In this document: piece by piece, positions 1-9,653 of the stretch
How positions within the stretch are numbered: the first letter of the stretch is position 1
Layout of the letters: each line of letters opens with the position of its first letter
NCBI RefSeq assembly: GCF_022557175.1
Contig: NZ_CP092915.1
Coordinates: 1,612,001-1,676,000 of the forward strand
Origin: Mycolicibacterium sp. YH-1
GTDB lineage: Bacteria > Actinomycetota > Actinomycetes > Mycobacteriales > Mycobacteriaceae
Length of the DNA stretch: 64,000 nucleotides
Direction of reading: 5' to 3'
The notes under the pieces: model-generated
The model's database searches: none
What the model was told of the DNA's origin: nothing
Seen by the model: only the letters and a program-made list of their open reading frames with translations
Program-made: the position numbers and the translations under genes

Positions 1-1
1 C

Positions 2-556
2 GGCAAGTCGGCCCTGGCCCTGTGCGCCGGCCTGGAGGCGGTGCTCGAGCGTCGGACACAGCGCAAGGTCGTGGTGTTCCGCCCGCTCTACGCGGTCGGC
101 GGCCAGGAACTCGGGTACCTGCCCGGCAGCGAGGCCGAGAAGATGGGGCCCTGGGCGCAGGCGGTGTTCGACACCCTCGAGGGGCTGGCCAGCCCGGCGG
201 TCCTGGAGGAGGTGCTCTCGCGCGGCATGCTCGAGGTGCTGCCGCTGACGCACATCCGCGGCCGCTCGCTACACGACTCCTTCGTCATCGTCGACGAGGC
301 CCAGTCACTCGAGCGCAACGTCCTGCTGACGGTGCTGTCCCGTCTGGGCTCCGGGTCGCGGGTGGTGCTCACGCACGACGTCGCCCAGCGCGACAACCTG
401 CGTGTCGGCCGCCACGACGGCGTCGCGGCGGTCATCGAGAAGCTCAAGGGGCACCCGTTGTTCGCCCACATCACGCTGCTGCGCAGTGAGCGCTCGCCGA
501 TCGCGGCGCTGGTCACCGAGATGCTGGAGGAGATCAGCCCCGGCGCCCTGCCGTGA
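2..556 (+). CDS. phoH2: PhoH2-like ATPase, C-terminal part (5' end outside window)
   Basis: The window opens inside this gene; only about the last 184 residues are present. The first visible residues, GKSALAL, are the end of a Walker A loop. FVIVDEAQ is a Walker B motif and is followed by the [15 protein letters not shown] stretch typical of the PhoH domain. PhoH2 proteins join an N-terminal PIN ribonuclease domain to a PhoH ATPase and act as RNA helicase/ribonucleases; the PIN part would lie upstream. In M. tuberculosis the neighbour of the Rv1096-type deacetylase is phoH2 (Rv1095), which fits the next gene here. The stop is at 554-556. Family assignment is firm; the start cannot be given. 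Confidence 0.9.
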   Translation, partial: GKSALALCAGLEAVLERRTQRKVVVFRPLYAVGGQELGYLPGSEAEKMGPWAQAVFDTLEGLASPAVLEEVLSRGMLEVLPLTHIRGRSLHDSFVIVDEAQSLERNVLLTVLSRLGSGSRVVLTHDVAQRDNLRVGRHDGVAAVIEKLKGHPLFAHITLLRSERSPIAALVTEMLEEISPGALP

Positions 557-631
557 CCTGAGTGCGATTGGGCGCGGAAACCCGCGGTGCGCGCGGGTTC
601 CCGCGCCCATATCGCCCGGTAGGCTGCCACC

Positions 632-1525
632 GTGCGCAAGCGGCCCGACAGTTCAGCGTGGTCGTACTGGCGCATGGTCGCGGGCGTCTGCGCTGGCGTG
701 GCCATCGTGGTCGTCGGCGGCCTCACCGGGCACGTCAAGCTGGCCACCCCGGCCGAAGCGGCCGACGACGTGGACTGTGCGGTGGTCAAGTGCGTCGCGT
801 TGACGTTCGACGACGGGCCGAGCCCCTACACCGACCGGCTGCTCTCGATCTTGGCGGACAACGGCGCGAAGTCGACCTTCTTCCTGATCGGCAACAAGGT
901 GGCGGCCAACCCGGACGGGGCCAAGCGCATCGCCGACGCGGGCATGGAGATCGGCAGTCACACCTGGGAACACCCCAATATGACCACCATTCCGCCAGCC
1001 GATATCCCGGCCCAGTTCAGCAGGGCCAATGACGCTATCGAGGCGGCGACGGGTCAGCGGCCGACCCTGGTCCGGACGGCAGGCGGGTTGATCAACGCCT
1101 CGGTTCTCGCCGAGGCCAAGAAACAGGGGCTGGCCGACGTCAACTGGGACGTCATCCCATTCGACTGGGCTAACGACGCCAACCTCGCAGCCACTCGCGC
1201 CCTGCTGATGAGCCAGATCAAGCCGAACTCGGTGGTGTTGTTCCACGACACCTATTCCTCGACGGTCGACCTGGTCTACCAGTTCATCCCGGTGCTGCGG
1301 GCCAACGGCTACCACCTCGTGACGGTCAGCCACATGCTCGGCCCGCTGGCGCCGGGAACCGCCTACGGCAGCCGGGAGAACGGCCCGCCCGTCAACGTTC
1401 TGCACGATGTCGCGCCCGCAGACATTCCGGCGCTGCCGAACACACCGTCGCCCGCACCGATGCCGAACATCCCGATCACCGATATCGAGGGGCAGAACTC
1501 CGGCGGCCCCAACAACGGCGCCTGA
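632..1525 (+). CDS. Secreted polysaccharide deacetylase (NodB domain)
   Basis: This 297-residue protein starts at a GTG codon and begins with a basic stretch and a hydrophobic segment (about residues 12-38), indicating export or membrane anchoring. The NodB deacetylase domain follows: motif 1 is TFDDGP (residues 58-63) and motif 2 is SHTWEHP, which supply the metal-binding Asp and His residues. LFHD near the end of the domain matches motif 5. Motif 3, usually R-P-P-Y/F-G, reads VRTAGG here. The C-terminal ~60 residues are a Pro/Asn-rich tail. Rv1096, at the same place beside phoH2, is a peptidoglycan/polysaccharide deacetylase; removal of N-acetyl groups from a cell-wall sugar is the likely activity, but the substrate is not shown by sequence. 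Confidence 0.85.
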   Translation: MRKRPDSSAWSYWRMVAGVCAGVAIVVVGGLTGHVKLATPAEAADDVDCAVVKCVALTFDDGPSPYTDRLLSILADNGAKSTFFLIGNKVAANPDGAKRIADAGMEIGSHTWEHPNMTTIPPADIPAQFSRANDAIEAATGQRPTLVRTAGGLINASVLAEAKKQGLADVNWDVIPFDWANDANLAATRALLMSQIKPNSVVLFHDTYSSTVDLVYQFIPVLRANGYHLVTVSHMLGPLAPGTAYGSRENGPPVNVLHDVAPADIPALPNTPSPAPMPNIPITDIEGQNSGGPNNGA

Positions 1526-1531
1526 GGTCGG

Positions 1532-2749
1532 ATGGCGACCAATACCGCGTTCGTCCTGACCCTGCTGGTGGTGTGCTACGCCGTCGTGTCCGGCTTGGTG
1601 AAGCGCTGGTATGTGGCGCCCGCGCTGATCTTCGTCCTGGCCGGAATGGCGTTGGGGCCGTTCGGTCTCGACCTGCTGGAGGGCGGTCCGGACACCTCGA
1701 CATTCACGGTGCTGGCGCAGCTCGCCTTGACCGTCATCCTGTTCAATCAAGCTGCCGCACTTGATCTCTCGACGGTGGTACGCCGACGCGACGTCACCTT
1801 CCGGTTGCTGGTGATCGGCATTCCCCTGACCATGGTGCTGGGCGTGGTGACCGCGGTTCTGGTGCTGCCGGTGATGCCGCTGTGGGAGGCGGTGTGCCTG
1901 GCCGCGATCGTCGCGCCCACGGAGGTCGCGCTGATCCACGCACTGTTGGAAAACGATCGAGTCCCGGAGCGAATCCGCCACGCGCTGTCCACCGAGAGTG
2001 GCTTCTACGACGGCTTCGCGCTGGCGGTCCTGCTCGCCGCGCTTGCGGTGGCCTCCGAGCGCGCCGACTCCAATGAGGCGCACTGGGGCTGGTTTCTGGT
2101 CCGCACGGAGCTGATGTCCGTGGTGGTGGGCTTGGGCGTCGGACTGTTGGGCGGCTGGGTGATCGGTGCGTCGCGTAAACGCGGATGGATGAGCGACACC
2201 TGGGCACAACTGGCGACGCTCGCCATCGCGCTGATGTGCTTTCAGGTCGGCGAACACCTGCACGGCAGCGGATTCGTTGCGGCGTTCGCCGGCGGACTGG
2301 CCTTCGCATTCGCGGCGCGCCGCGTCGGCTCACGCCCGGACATGCATGTGTCGGCCGCCGCCGGGCAGCTGCTCGAACTACTGGTGTTCGCGATGTTCGG
2401 CGGCTACGCCGTGATCGTCGGCTGGCGCGAGGCCGACTGGCGCATAATCGTATTCGCGATCGTCGCCGTGCTGGGTGTGCGCCTGGTCGCGGTGTCGGTG
2501 GCGCTGGTGCGCAGCGACGTGCCCACACGCGAGCGACTGTTCATCGGGTGGTTCGGTCCGCGTGGCATCAGCACGCTCGTGCTGGGACTTCTGGTGGTCG
2601 ACCGTGGTGACCTCGCGCAGGAGTCGTTGATCATTCAGGTGGTGGCGGTGACCGTCAGCCTGAGCCTGGTGATCCACAGCCTGAGCGCCTGGCCGGGGAT
2701 CAGGTGGCTGGGGGGGCCAGATGCGACCCTGGTGCGAACCCCTCGGTGA
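1532..2749 (+). CDS. Cation:proton antiporter (CPA1/NhaP-like) membrane protein
   Basis: The protein has 405 residues and is almost entirely hydrophobic, with about twelve predicted membrane segments. The segment LAAIVAPTEVALIHALLEN (about residues 128-146) matches the ion-binding region of sodium/proton exchangers, and WFGPRGISTLVLGLLV is the characteristic late motif of the CPA1/NhaP family. It begins six bases after the deacetylase stop, so the two are probably cotranscribed. The 3' end overlaps that of the convergent gene at 2700-3170 by about 50 bp. The likely role is proton-coupled export of Na+ or K+; the ion cannot be told from sequence. Confidence 0.82.
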   Translation: MATNTAFVLTLLVVCYAVVSGLVKRWYVAPALIFVLAGMALGPFGLDLLEGGPDTSTFTVLAQLALTVILFNQAAALDLSTVVRRRDVTFRLLVIGIPLTMVLGVVTAVLVLPVMPLWEAVCLAAIVAPTEVALIHALLENDRVPERIRHALSTESGFYDGFALAVLLAALAVASERADSNEAHWGWFLVRTELMSVVVGLGVGLLGGWVIGASRKRGWMSDTWAQLATLAIALMCFQVGEHLHGSGFVAAFAGGLAFAFAARRVGSRPDMHVSAAAGQLLELLVFAMFGGYAVIVGWREADWRIIVFAIVAVLGVRLVAVSVALVRSDVPTRERLFIGWFGPRGISTLVLGLLVVDRGDLAQESLIIQVVAVTVSLSLVIHSLSAWPGIRWLGGPDATLVRTPR

Positions 2750-3170
2750 TCACCCGTCGGTGCAGAAACCGCCAGCCAGCCCCGTCCACGTTGCCGTCGG
2801 TGCTGGGCACCACGATGTCGCGGTAGGTGCCCCAGTGGTCAAGGCCGCGGGTGCCGATGAACTGGAAACACGCGTAGGTCTTGGCGCTGCCGTCGGGCTG
2901 TGGCTCGACGTGAATCGAACTCAGGTGGTGACGGGCGGGTAGGAAGTCGGCGTCGGCGAACTGCCCGCCGGCACGGGCGAACATGCCCAGAGTCTCGGTT
3001 GGGCCGGTGAACCTCTCGGCGCCGATCTCCAGTACCCCGTCGGGTGCGAACAGCGCTGCCAGCCGGTCGATCTTGCCGGTGTCGGCGAGGTACTGGTAGG
3101 CCGTCAGCAGGCCGGTGACGCCCACGCGAACTTCATTGAGGGCGTTCACGGCTTTCCCTGCGCCCGGCAT
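2700..3170 (-). CDS. SnoaL/NTF2-like fold protein
   Basis: This 156-residue protein has the SnoaL/NTF2-like pattern: an N-terminal helix, LAALFAPDGVLEIG, then a strand-rich second half with HHLSSIHVEP and WGTYRDIVV and a final GAGWRFLHRRV strand. Members include small enzymes and binding proteins, so no reaction is assigned. Its last 50 bp overlap the antiporter gene tail to tail. A 14-bp inverted repeat just upstream separates it from fumC, so it probably has its own promoter. Confidence 0.7.
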   Translation of the reverse strand: MPGAGKAVNALNEVRVGVTGLLTAYQYLADTGKIDRLAALFAPDGVLEIGAERFTGPTETLGMFARAGGQFADADFLPARHHLSSIHVEPQPDGSAKTYACFQFIGTRGLDHWGTYRDIVVPSTDGNVDGAGWRFLHRRVITEGFAPGSHLAPPAT

Positions 3171-3172
3171 TG

Positions 3173-3229
3173 CCGAGTGTGAACGTCACGACAAGATCGG
3201 GCCGATAACGTCGCCACGTTCACACTCGG
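3173..3229. terminator. 14-bp perfect inverted repeat downstream of fumC
   Basis: CCGAGTGTGAACGT (3173-3186) is exactly complementary to ACGTTCACACTCGG (3216-3229), with a 29-nt loop. It lies between the fumC stop and the start of the next minus-strand gene, as expected for a transcription-stopping hairpin. There is no T-run, which is usual in mycobacteria. Confidence 0.55.
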
Positions 3230-3247
3230 GAAGCTTCGCGGAAGTGG

Positions 3248-4657
3248 CTAGTCGCCATCCTTGACCTTGGCCATGGCGAGCACGTCCAGGCGCTTGTCGA
3301 GTTCTGCCTCTGAGAGCTTGTCGCCGATCAGCCCGCGGTCGATCACCGTCTGCCGAATGGTCTTGCGCTCCTTGAGTGCTTCCTTGGCGACCTTGGCGGC
3401 CTCCTCGTAGCCGATCGCCGAGTTGAGCGGTGTCACGATCGAGGGGGAGGACTCGGCCAGCTCGCGCAGGTGCTGCTCGTTGGCCACCAGGCCGTCAATG
3501 CACTTGGTGGCGAACAACTTCGACACGTTGGCCAGCAGCGTGAACGACTCCAGCACATTGCGGGCCATCATCGGGATGTAGACGTTGAGTTCGAAGGCGC
3601 CCGACAGCCCGCCCACGGTGACGGCCGCGTCGTTGCCGATGACCTGGGCCGCGACCTGCGTAACCGCCTCGGGCAGCACCGGATTGACCTTGCCGGGCAT
3701 GATCGAGCTACCGGGCTGAAGGTCGGGCAGCTGCAGTTCGCCGAGGCCGGTGAGCGGCCCCGAGCCCATCCAACGCACGTCGTTGGCGATCTTGGTGAGC
3801 GAGACCGCGATGGTCTTCAGCGCGCCGGAGGCCTCGACCAGCCCGTCGCGTGCAGCCTGAGCCTCGAAAGAGTCGGCCGCCGTGCGCAGTTCGGCGATCC
3901 CCGTCTGGCTGACCAGGACGTCGACGACCTTCGCGCCGAAACCGTCGGGGGCGTTGAGCCCGGTGCCGACGGCGGTGCCGCCGATGGCGAGTTCACCGAG
4001 CCGGGGGAGTGTGGCCTTGACCCGCTCGATACCGGCCTCGACCTGGCGGGCGTAGCCGCCGAACTCCTGGCCCAGCGTCACGGGCACCGCATCCATCAGG
4101 TGGGTGCGGCCGGACTTGACCGTGGTGCGCCACTGGCGAGCCTTGGCGGCCAGCGACTCGTGCAGCACCTCGAGTGCCGGAATCAGGTGGCGGACAGCGG
4201 CTTCGGTCGCCGCGATATGCGTCGCGGTCGGGAACGTGTCGTTGGAGCTCTGCGACATGTTGACGTCGTCGTTGGGGTGGATGGTCACGCCGTTGGCCGC
4301 TGCGATGGACGCGATGACCTCATTGGCGTTCATGTTGGAGCTGGTGCCCGACCCCGTCTGGAACACGTCGATCGGGAACTGGTCGTCGTGCAGGCCGTCG
4401 GCGATCTCACCTGCTGCGGCGATGATCGCGTCGGCCTTCTCCGGAGCCAGCAGGCCCAGGTCCTTGTTGACCTGCGCACAGGCGCCCTTCAGCAGGCCCA
4501 TCGCACGGATCTGGGTGCGCTCGAGCGGGCGGAACGAGATCGGAAAGTTCTCCACCGCGCGCTGCGTCTGTGCGCGCCACAGCGCGTTGACGGGCACACG
4601 CACTTCACCCATGGTGTCGTGCTCGATGCGGTACTCGACGTCATTGTCGGCGGTCAT
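3248..4657 (-). CDS. fumC: Class II fumarate hydratase
   Basis: The 469-residue protein is full length for FumC, the iron-independent tetrameric fumarase that interconverts fumarate and L-malate in the citric acid cycle. The family signature [11 protein letters not shown] is present, as are [15 protein letters not shown] and the active-site stretch [17 protein letters not shown]. An ATG start is followed by [15 protein letters not shown], the normal class II N-terminus. glpX follows in the divergent-looking but same-strand arrangement with its start upstream (the gene order on the minus strand is glpX then fumC), matching Rv1099c-Rv1098c, so the two may be cotranscribed across a 36-bp gap. 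Confidence 0.97.
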   Translation of the reverse strand: MTADNDVEYRIEHDTMGEVRVPVNALWRAQTQRAVENFPISFRPLERTQIRAMGLLKGACAQVNKDLGLLAPEKADAIIAAAGEIADGLHDDQFPIDVFQTGSGTSSNMNANEVIASIAAANGVTIHPNDDVNMSQSSNDTFPTATHIAATEAAVRHLIPALEVLHESLAAKARQWRTTVKSGRTHLMDAVPVTLGQEFGGYARQVEAGIERVKATLPRLGELAIGGTAVGTGLNAPDGFGAKVVDVLVSQTGIAELRTAADSFEAQAARDGLVEASGALKTIAVSLTKIANDVRWMGSGPLTGLGELQLPDLQPGSSIMPGKVNPVLPEAVTQVAAQVIGNDAAVTVGGLSGAFELNVYIPMMARNVLESFTLLANVSKLFATKCIDGLVANEQHLRELAESSPSIVTPLNSAIGYEEAAKVAKEALKERKTIRQTVIDRGLIGDKLSEAELDKRLDVLAMAKVKDGD

Positions 4658-4693
4658 GTGCTCCCTATTCGGTAGATCGGAGGTGGGGTGGGA

Positions 4694-5722
4694 TTAGGGC
4701 AGGGGGTAGGCCGCGGACTTGTCGCCCGTGAAGTCGACCGCGGAGTACTCGTTGAGCTTGGTGAGGCGGTGGTAGGCCTCGATCATCCGGACGGTGCCGG
4801 ACTTGGATCGCATGACGATCGACTGCGTGGTGCAGCCGCCGCCGGAGTAGCGCACACCCTGCAGCAGGTCGCCGTCGGTGACGCCGGTGGCGGAGAAGAA
4901 GACGTTCTCGCCCGACACCAGATCCTCGGTGTGCAGCACCCGGTCCAGATCGTGCCCGGCGTCGAGGGCCTTCTGGCGTTCGGCGTCATCGGTAGGCGCC
5001 AGCGTCGCCTGGATGGCACCGCCCATACAGCGGATCGCGGCCGCGGTGATGATGCCCTCCGGGGTGCCGCCGATTCCGGCGAGCATGTCGGTGCCTGAGT
5101 TCGGTCGGCATGCCGAGATCGCGCCAGCGACGTCACCGTCGGAGATCAGGCGGATGCGGGCACCCGCGTCCCGCACATCGGCGATCAGCTGCGCGTGCCG
5201 CGGCCGGTCCAGAACGCACACGGTGAGGTCGGCAACGCTGGAGTTCTTCACCTTGGCGACCCGGCGGATGTTCTCGCCGATCGGGGCGGTGATGTCGATG
5301 ACGTCGACGGCGTCGGGGCCGACGGCGATCTTGTTCATGTAGAAGACGGCCGACGGGTCGAACATGGCGCCGCGCTCGGCGACCGCGAGAACCGAGATGG
5401 CGTTGGGCATACCCTTGCTCATCAGCGTGGTTCCGTCGACGGGGTCGACGGCGAAGTCGCACTCCGGACCGTCCCCGTTGCCGACCTCTTCGCCGTTGTA
5501 GAGCATCGGGGCGTTGTCCTTCTCGCCCTCGCCGATCACCACGACACCGCGCATTGAGACCGAGTTCACCAGCTCGCGCATGGCGTCGACCGCTGCGCCG
5601 TCGCCGCCCTCCTTATCACCACGGCCGACCCACCGACCGGCGGCCATTGCGCCTGCTTCGGTCACCCGCACCAACTCGAGGGCCAGGTTGCGGTCCGGGG
5701 CTTCACGTCTCGATGGCGTCAT
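4694..5722 (-). CDS. glpX: Fructose-1,6-bisphosphatase class II
   Basis: This 342-residue protein is a GlpX-type phosphatase that hydrolyses fructose 1,6-bisphosphate in gluconeogenesis. Metal-binding motifs are clear: [11 protein letters not shown], then [15 protein letters not shown], and [20 protein letters not shown] near the C-terminus. The ATG at 5722 gives the usual [13 protein letters not shown]-terminus; a longer in-frame reading exists upstream but runs back through the divergent DUF4245 gene and is not supported. GlpX is the main FBPase of mycobacteria. It sits 36 bp before fumC on the same strand. Confidence 0.96.
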   Translation of the reverse strand: MTPSRREAPDRNLALELVRVTEAGAMAAGRWVGRGDKEGGDGAAVDAMRELVNSVSMRGVVVIGEGEKDNAPMLYNGEEVGNGDGPECDFAVDPVDGTTLMSKGMPNAISVLAVAERGAMFDPSAVFYMNKIAVGPDAVDVIDITAPIGENIRRVAKVKNSSVADLTVCVLDRPRHAQLIADVRDAGARIRLISDGDVAGAISACRPNSGTDMLAGIGGTPEGIITAAAIRCMGGAIQATLAPTDDAERQKALDAGHDLDRVLHTEDLVSGENVFFSATGVTDGDLLQGVRYSGGGCTTQSIVMRSKSGTVRMIEAYHRLTKLNEYSAVDFTGDKSAAYPLP

Positions 5723-5776
5723 GTGCCAGATTCTCCCATTAGCAGCTCGGTTCTTGGGAGCTGGGATACTGGGAGG

Positions 5777-6427
5777 GTGACCGTCCCGCCCGCGAACCCG
5801 CCACAGCCTCCTCCACCGCCGAGGCCAGCCAAGTCGCGGTTGCGGCAGGACGGGCGCGACATGTTCTGGTCGATGGCGCCGCTGGTGCTGGTCTGCATCG
5901 TTGCCGCAGGTGTTCTCGGGATGTGCTCGTTTGCCCCCAACGGTCCCGGCGAGGGGCCAACACCGCCGTATGACGCCCCGGCCGCACTGGGAGCCGACGC
6001 CGAGACGTTGAAGATTCCGATCCGGCTGCCCAAGTTGCCCGAGGGCTGGCGGGCTAACTCGGGCTCGCGCGGCAGCATCGAAGCAGGTCGCACCGATGCG
6101 GAGGGCGTGGAAGTGCGGGCCCTGACGTCGCGGGTGGGCTACCTCGCCCCGACCGGCATGTTCATCAGCCTGACCCAGAGTGACGCCGACGAGGACAAGT
6201 TGCTCAGCTGGATGGACACCAGCCTGATTCCCACCGGCGCCGAGGACGTGAACGGCGTCAAGTGGGTCACCTATGAGGGCGGTGAGGACGTCCGGCCGGT
6301 GTGGACCACCCGGATCGACGGCCCGACCGGCCCGGCGCAATTGGCGCTGACGGGCGCCGCCGGTACCGATGAGTACCGTATTCTGGCGGAGGCCACTCAG
6401 ACGCAGCCACCACTGCCAGTCAGCTAG
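5777..6427 (+). CDS. DUF4245 membrane-anchored protein (Rv1100 type)
   Basis: The protein has a short Pro-rich cytoplasmic head, one membrane segment ([19 protein letters not shown]) and an extracytoplasmic domain with [18 protein letters not shown] and a final PPLPVS tail, the DUF4245 pattern. Position beside glpX and fumC matches Rv1100. I choose the GTG at 5777 (216 residues), which leaves 54 bp for the divergent glpX and DUF4245 promoters. An ATG at 5723 is in frame but would leave no intergenic space. Function is unknown. Confidence 0.75.
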   Translation: MTVPPANPPQPPPPPRPAKSRLRQDGRDMFWSMAPLVLVCIVAAGVLGMCSFAPNGPGEGPTPPYDAPAALGADAETLKIPIRLPKLPEGWRANSGSRGSIEAGRTDAEGVEVRALTSRVGYLAPTGMFISLTQSDADEDKLLSWMDTSLIPTGAEDVNGVKWVTYEGGEDVRPVWTTRIDGPTGPAQLALTGAAGTDEYRILAEATQTQPPLPVS

Positions 6428-6435
6428 GAGCGTTC

Positions 6436-7269
6436 ATGTCGTCACGCAACTCGGATGTCGCCGGCGGGGCGGCTCCGGAAGCCGACCTCACTGGCTGGGA
6501 AGCCGCACCGTTCACCGGCGCGGGACTCACTTACGACGTGTACCGCAAGGGCAACGGCCCCGGCGTCGTCTTGATCCCCGAGATGCCCGGCCTGCACCCC
6601 GGCGTGCTGGCGTTGGGAAACCATCTGGTGGACAACGGGTTCACCGTCGCCGCACCCTCGCTGTTCGGCACGCCTGGTGCGCCGGCGCTGCGGCCCGGAG
6701 CTGTGCCGGTCCTGCTGAAGGGATGCGTGACCAAGGAGTTCGCCGCATTCGCGACCAATGCAGATCGGCCGATCGCGCACTTCCTGCGCGCCCTTGCGCG
6801 TGACCTCAACGACAAGACACCCGGCAAGGGCGTCGGCGTCATCGGACAGTGCTTCACCGGTGGCTTCGCCCTGGCGGCTGCCGTCGACGACAGCGTGCTC
6901 GCGCCGGTGATGAGTCAGCCCTCGCTGCCGCTGCCGTTGACTCTGAGACAGCGCCGCGACCCCGGCCTCTCGGAGGCCGAGCTGAAGATCATCGAGCGCA
7001 GGGCCGCCGACGAGGGGCTGTGCGCCATGGGACTGCGGTTCAGCGAGGATCCGATGTCGCCCGGCGACCGGTTCAAGACGCTCAAGGCGCGCCTCGGCGA
7101 CGCTTTCGAGGTCATCGAGATCAGCTCGAAGCCGGGTAACCCGGACGGCATCGGCCGGATGGCGCACTCGGTGCTCACCGATCAGGTGCGCGAGGTGGAC
7201 GGGAACCCGGCCTATGAGGCGCGCAAGCGCGTCGTCGCCTTCCTGACGGAGCGACTGGCCGCGAACTAG
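6436..7269 (+). CDS. Dienelactone hydrolase family protein
   Basis: The 277-residue protein has an alpha/beta-hydrolase fold of dienelactone-hydrolase type. The nucleophile elbow reads GVIGQCFTGGFAL, with cysteine in place of serine, as in true dienelactone hydrolases. The N-terminal strand VVLIPEMPGLHPG and a C-terminal RMAHSVLT with a candidate catalytic His fit the family. It starts 9 bp after the DUF4245 stop and is probably cotranscribed. Substrate is unknown; the family hydrolyses lactones or thioesters. Confidence 0.82.
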   Translation: MSSRNSDVAGGAAPEADLTGWEAAPFTGAGLTYDVYRKGNGPGVVLIPEMPGLHPGVLALGNHLVDNGFTVAAPSLFGTPGAPALRPGAVPVLLKGCVTKEFAAFATNADRPIAHFLRALARDLNDKTPGKGVGVIGQCFTGGFALAAAVDDSVLAPVMSQPSLPLPLTLRQRRDPGLSEAELKIIERRAADEGLCAMGLRFSEDPMSPGDRFKTLKARLGDAFEVIEISSKPGNPDGIGRMAHSVLTDQVREVDGNPAYEARKRVVAFLTERLAAN

Positions 7270-7284
7270 GGGCGTGTAGCCGGC

Positions 7285-8523
7285 TCAGTCCGAACTGGCC
7301 GGCGTTGCCTCGGCCTCGGCCTCAACGTCGGCCTGCTTGGTCTGAAGCGTGTCGCGCTGGCGGTCTGAGCCCAGGCGGGCGCGGGCCCACGCAACCAGCC
7401 TGGCCAGCAGGCCGGGCTTGTCGTCGTCGTCGGCCTCGTCGTCGAGATCGGTGATCGGTACGCCCTTGTACACCGCGAGGTACACGGTGACCGTGGTGAC
7501 GATGACGATCATCAGGACCGGCCCGATGATGATCCCGAGGAAGCCGAACATGGTGATGCCTGCGAACACCGCCAGCAGCATCAGCGCGGAGTCCAGGCGG
7601 GCCTGACGCGGCACCAGGATCGGTCGCAGCACATTGTCGATGTTCGTGACCACGAGCAGGTGCCACACGACGACGAACAGGCCGCCCCACACGTTGCCGA
7701 ACAGGACCATTCCGATGCCGAACGGGATGCTCACGATGCCACCGCCGAGGGGAATGATCGACAGCGCGGTCAGCATGATCGCGAAGATGAAGAACCCCTC
7801 GTGAAAACCCGCGATGTAGATCGACACCGCACCGGCCAGGCCCTGTGCCAGGGCGATGACGAACTGGCCGAACACGGCACCCCGCACCATGGCGCCCATC
7901 TTCTCCAGGTAGAGGTCGGTGACGTCCTCGCCGAGCGGATTGAGCTTGCGGATCAGCGTCTGCACGTTGTCGTGGTTGGACAGCAGCGAGATGAACACGT
8001 AGATGAAGAGGACGGCTGCTGTCAGCGCGCCCGCCAGACCACCCGCCGCGCCCTGCAGGAAACCCAGGGCCCATTCGCCGACGTGCTGCGCGACGGTGGT
8101 CATCCGCTCCTGAATCATCGCCGGGGTGACGTCGAAGTCGCTCAGGAACGGGACCTTGTCCACCGTGTCGTTGACGAGTTTCAGTGTCCGGTCGCCCAGC
8201 GAACTGAGGTCGGTCCGGGACACCCAGTCAGAGACGCTGCGGATCATCGCGCTGATCTGCACCACCGCCAGGAGCACCAGCAGGCTGAGGGGAATGATGA
8301 GCGCGAAGAGCGCCGCCAGCACAGTCAGCGTCACTGACAGGCCCTTGCCCATCCGCTTGCCGAGCCACATGAACAGCGGGTGGAACAGGTATGCCGCGAC
8401 GGCTGCCACGACGATGACCATGAAGAAGCTGCGCAGGAAGTACGCACCGAACGCGATGGCGACGCCGGTGGCGATCGCCAGTGCCCGCTTCTGCGACGCG
8501 GTGAACTCGGTCTTCATGGCCAC
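7285..8523 (-). CDS. AI-2E/PerM family membrane transporter
   Basis: This 412-residue protein has the AI-2E transporter layout: paired N-terminal membrane segments (FLRSFFMVIVVAAVAAYLFHP), a soluble middle part (SRTDLSSLGDRTLKLVNDTVDKVPFL region), and a C-terminal block of membrane segments including GFLGIIIGPVLMIVIVTTVTVYLAV. A charged Asp-rich tail (DDEADDDDKPG) follows. Rv1101c holds the same position. The family includes exporters and Na+/H+ antiporters; the autoinducer name does not imply quorum sensing here. Confidence 0.85.
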   Translation of the reverse strand: MAMKTEFTASQKRALAIATGVAIAFGAYFLRSFFMVIVVAAVAAYLFHPLFMWLGKRMGKGLSVTLTVLAALFALIIPLSLLVLLAVVQISAMIRSVSDWVSRTDLSSLGDRTLKLVNDTVDKVPFLSDFDVTPAMIQERMTTVAQHVGEWALGFLQGAAGGLAGALTAAVLFIYVFISLLSNHDNVQTLIRKLNPLGEDVTDLYLEKMGAMVRGAVFGQFVIALAQGLAGAVSIYIAGFHEGFFIFAIMLTALSIIPLGGGIVSIPFGIGMVLFGNVWGGLFVVVWHLLVVTNIDNVLRPILVPRQARLDSALMLLAVFAGITMFGFLGIIIGPVLMIVIVTTVTVYLAVYKGVPITDLDDEADDDDKPGLLARLVAWARARLGSDRQRDTLQTKQADVEAEAEATPASSD

Positions 8524-8567
8524 GCGCTGATCCTGTCAGAGGTGCCGGCCGAACGAGGAGCTCTGGC

Positions 8568-9632
8568 TCAGCGAGTCCGGTCGGGCCCTGGGTCGCCCCA
8601 CTTGCCGCGGATGGCGCCCCACGGGTCCGCGTACTTGCCCGGGGCGTTGCGGTAGGCCGACTGCCTGCGCAGGACGAAGCCGATCAGCGGGGCGACGGCG
8701 CGGAACGGGTAGCGCTTCCAGCCGGCCTTCTCCGCGGTCTCGGCGAGCATGTCGGGCCACGAAAAGTGTTGGAAATTCAGCACTTCCTGGGCTCGCACTG
8801 TGTCCATCCAGTCGGTGGCGAACCAGTCCGTGTCACTGTCGGGGTTGCCGGGGCGCCCGATCGGGATGGCGCCGACCAGACCCATGGCGCCCGCCGTCGC
8901 GACGGCAATGTCGCCCTGGGTGAGGCGATGCGACTCGTCACCACCGATCAGCAGGATCTCGCCGACGCAGTCCGCGGTGGTCGCCGCCGCGAACGCCGCC
9001 GCGACATCACGCACGTCGACGGTCTGAATCCGGCCGTCGGTGGGCAGCGCGCTCTCGAAGAACAGGAACTCGGGTTTGATGTCGAAGCTGATATCGGTGG
9101 TCAGCACGCCGCCGAGGCGCAGCACCACCCAGTCCAGGCTCGATGTGCGGACGAGCTCCTCGGCTTCGGCCTTGTGTGTGCCGTAGAGGTCCGTCGGCCG
9201 CATCGGGGTGTCAGCCGAGAGCACGTCGGTGATGTGGTGTGGGTTGCGCGACCCGTACACCGCGACGCTGGAGGCCACCACTATCCGCGGCTGCGGATCC
9301 TGTGACTTGGCGGCCTCCACCAGATACCCGGTGGCATCGACACTGACCTTGCGGGCCAGCGCGGGCCGCGAGTAGCAGAACGGTGCGATGATCGCGGCCA
9401 GGTGGATTATCGCGGCGGGCGCGACGTCGCCGATCAGCGCGTCCACCGCGGCCGGGTCGGTGAGGTCGGCGTAGCGCACCTCGACACCGGCTGGCAGTCC
9501 GGCGGCGGCCTTGCGATTCTCGGCGTTGTCGAGATCGGTGGCCACCACCCGTCGCCCGTCGGCGGCGAGCCGTCTCACCGTCGCCGATCCCACTAGCCCA
9601 AAGGCCCCCGTCACCAAAACCGCGTCAGTCAT
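8568..9632 (-). CDS. NAD(P)-dependent epimerase/dehydratase (extended SDR)
   Basis: The 354-residue protein opens with a Rossmann loop VTGAFGLVGSATV and has the extended-SDR catalytic signature: SSVAVYG followed by YGTHKAEAEELV (Tyr-x-x-x-Lys). It resembles sugar-nucleotide epimerases and 3-beta-HSD-type enzymes, and its substrate is not known. It replaces part of what lies between Rv1101c and Rv1106c in M. tuberculosis. A degenerate KstR-like half-palindrome lies just upstream (9654-9667), hinting at a role in sterol or lipid catabolism, but this is weak. Confidence 0.78.
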   Translation of the reverse strand: MTDAVLVTGAFGLVGSATVRRLAADGRRVVATDLDNAENRKAAAGLPAGVEVRYADLTDPAAVDALIGDVAPAAIIHLAAIIAPFCYSRPALARKVSVDATGYLVEAAKSQDPQPRIVVASSVAVYGSRNPHHITDVLSADTPMRPTDLYGTHKAEAEELVRTSSLDWVVLRLGGVLTTDISFDIKPEFLFFESALPTDGRIQTVDVRDVAAAFAAATTADCVGEILLIGGDESHRLTQGDIAVATAGAMGLVGAIPIGRPGNPDSDTDWFATDWMDTVRAQEVLNFQHFSWPDMLAETAEKAGWKRYPFRAVAPLIGFVLRRQSAYRNAPGKYADPWGAIRGKWGDPGPDRTR

Positions 9633-9653
9633 GCGCCTCCCCAGTCAGCCATG

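Noticed and set aside
653..2263. 536-residue open frame on the minus strand
   Set aside because: It lies opposite the deacetylase and antiporter genes, has His/Arg/Gln-rich composition typical of high-GC shadow frames and no recognisable domain.
3470..4675. 401-residue open frame opposite fumC
   Set aside because: fumC is unmistakable on the other strand; the frame is a shadow with low-complexity composition.
5723..6340. Upstream extension of GlpX to 548 residues
   Set aside because: It would run antisense through the DUF4245 gene; the normal GlpX N-terminus begins at 5722.
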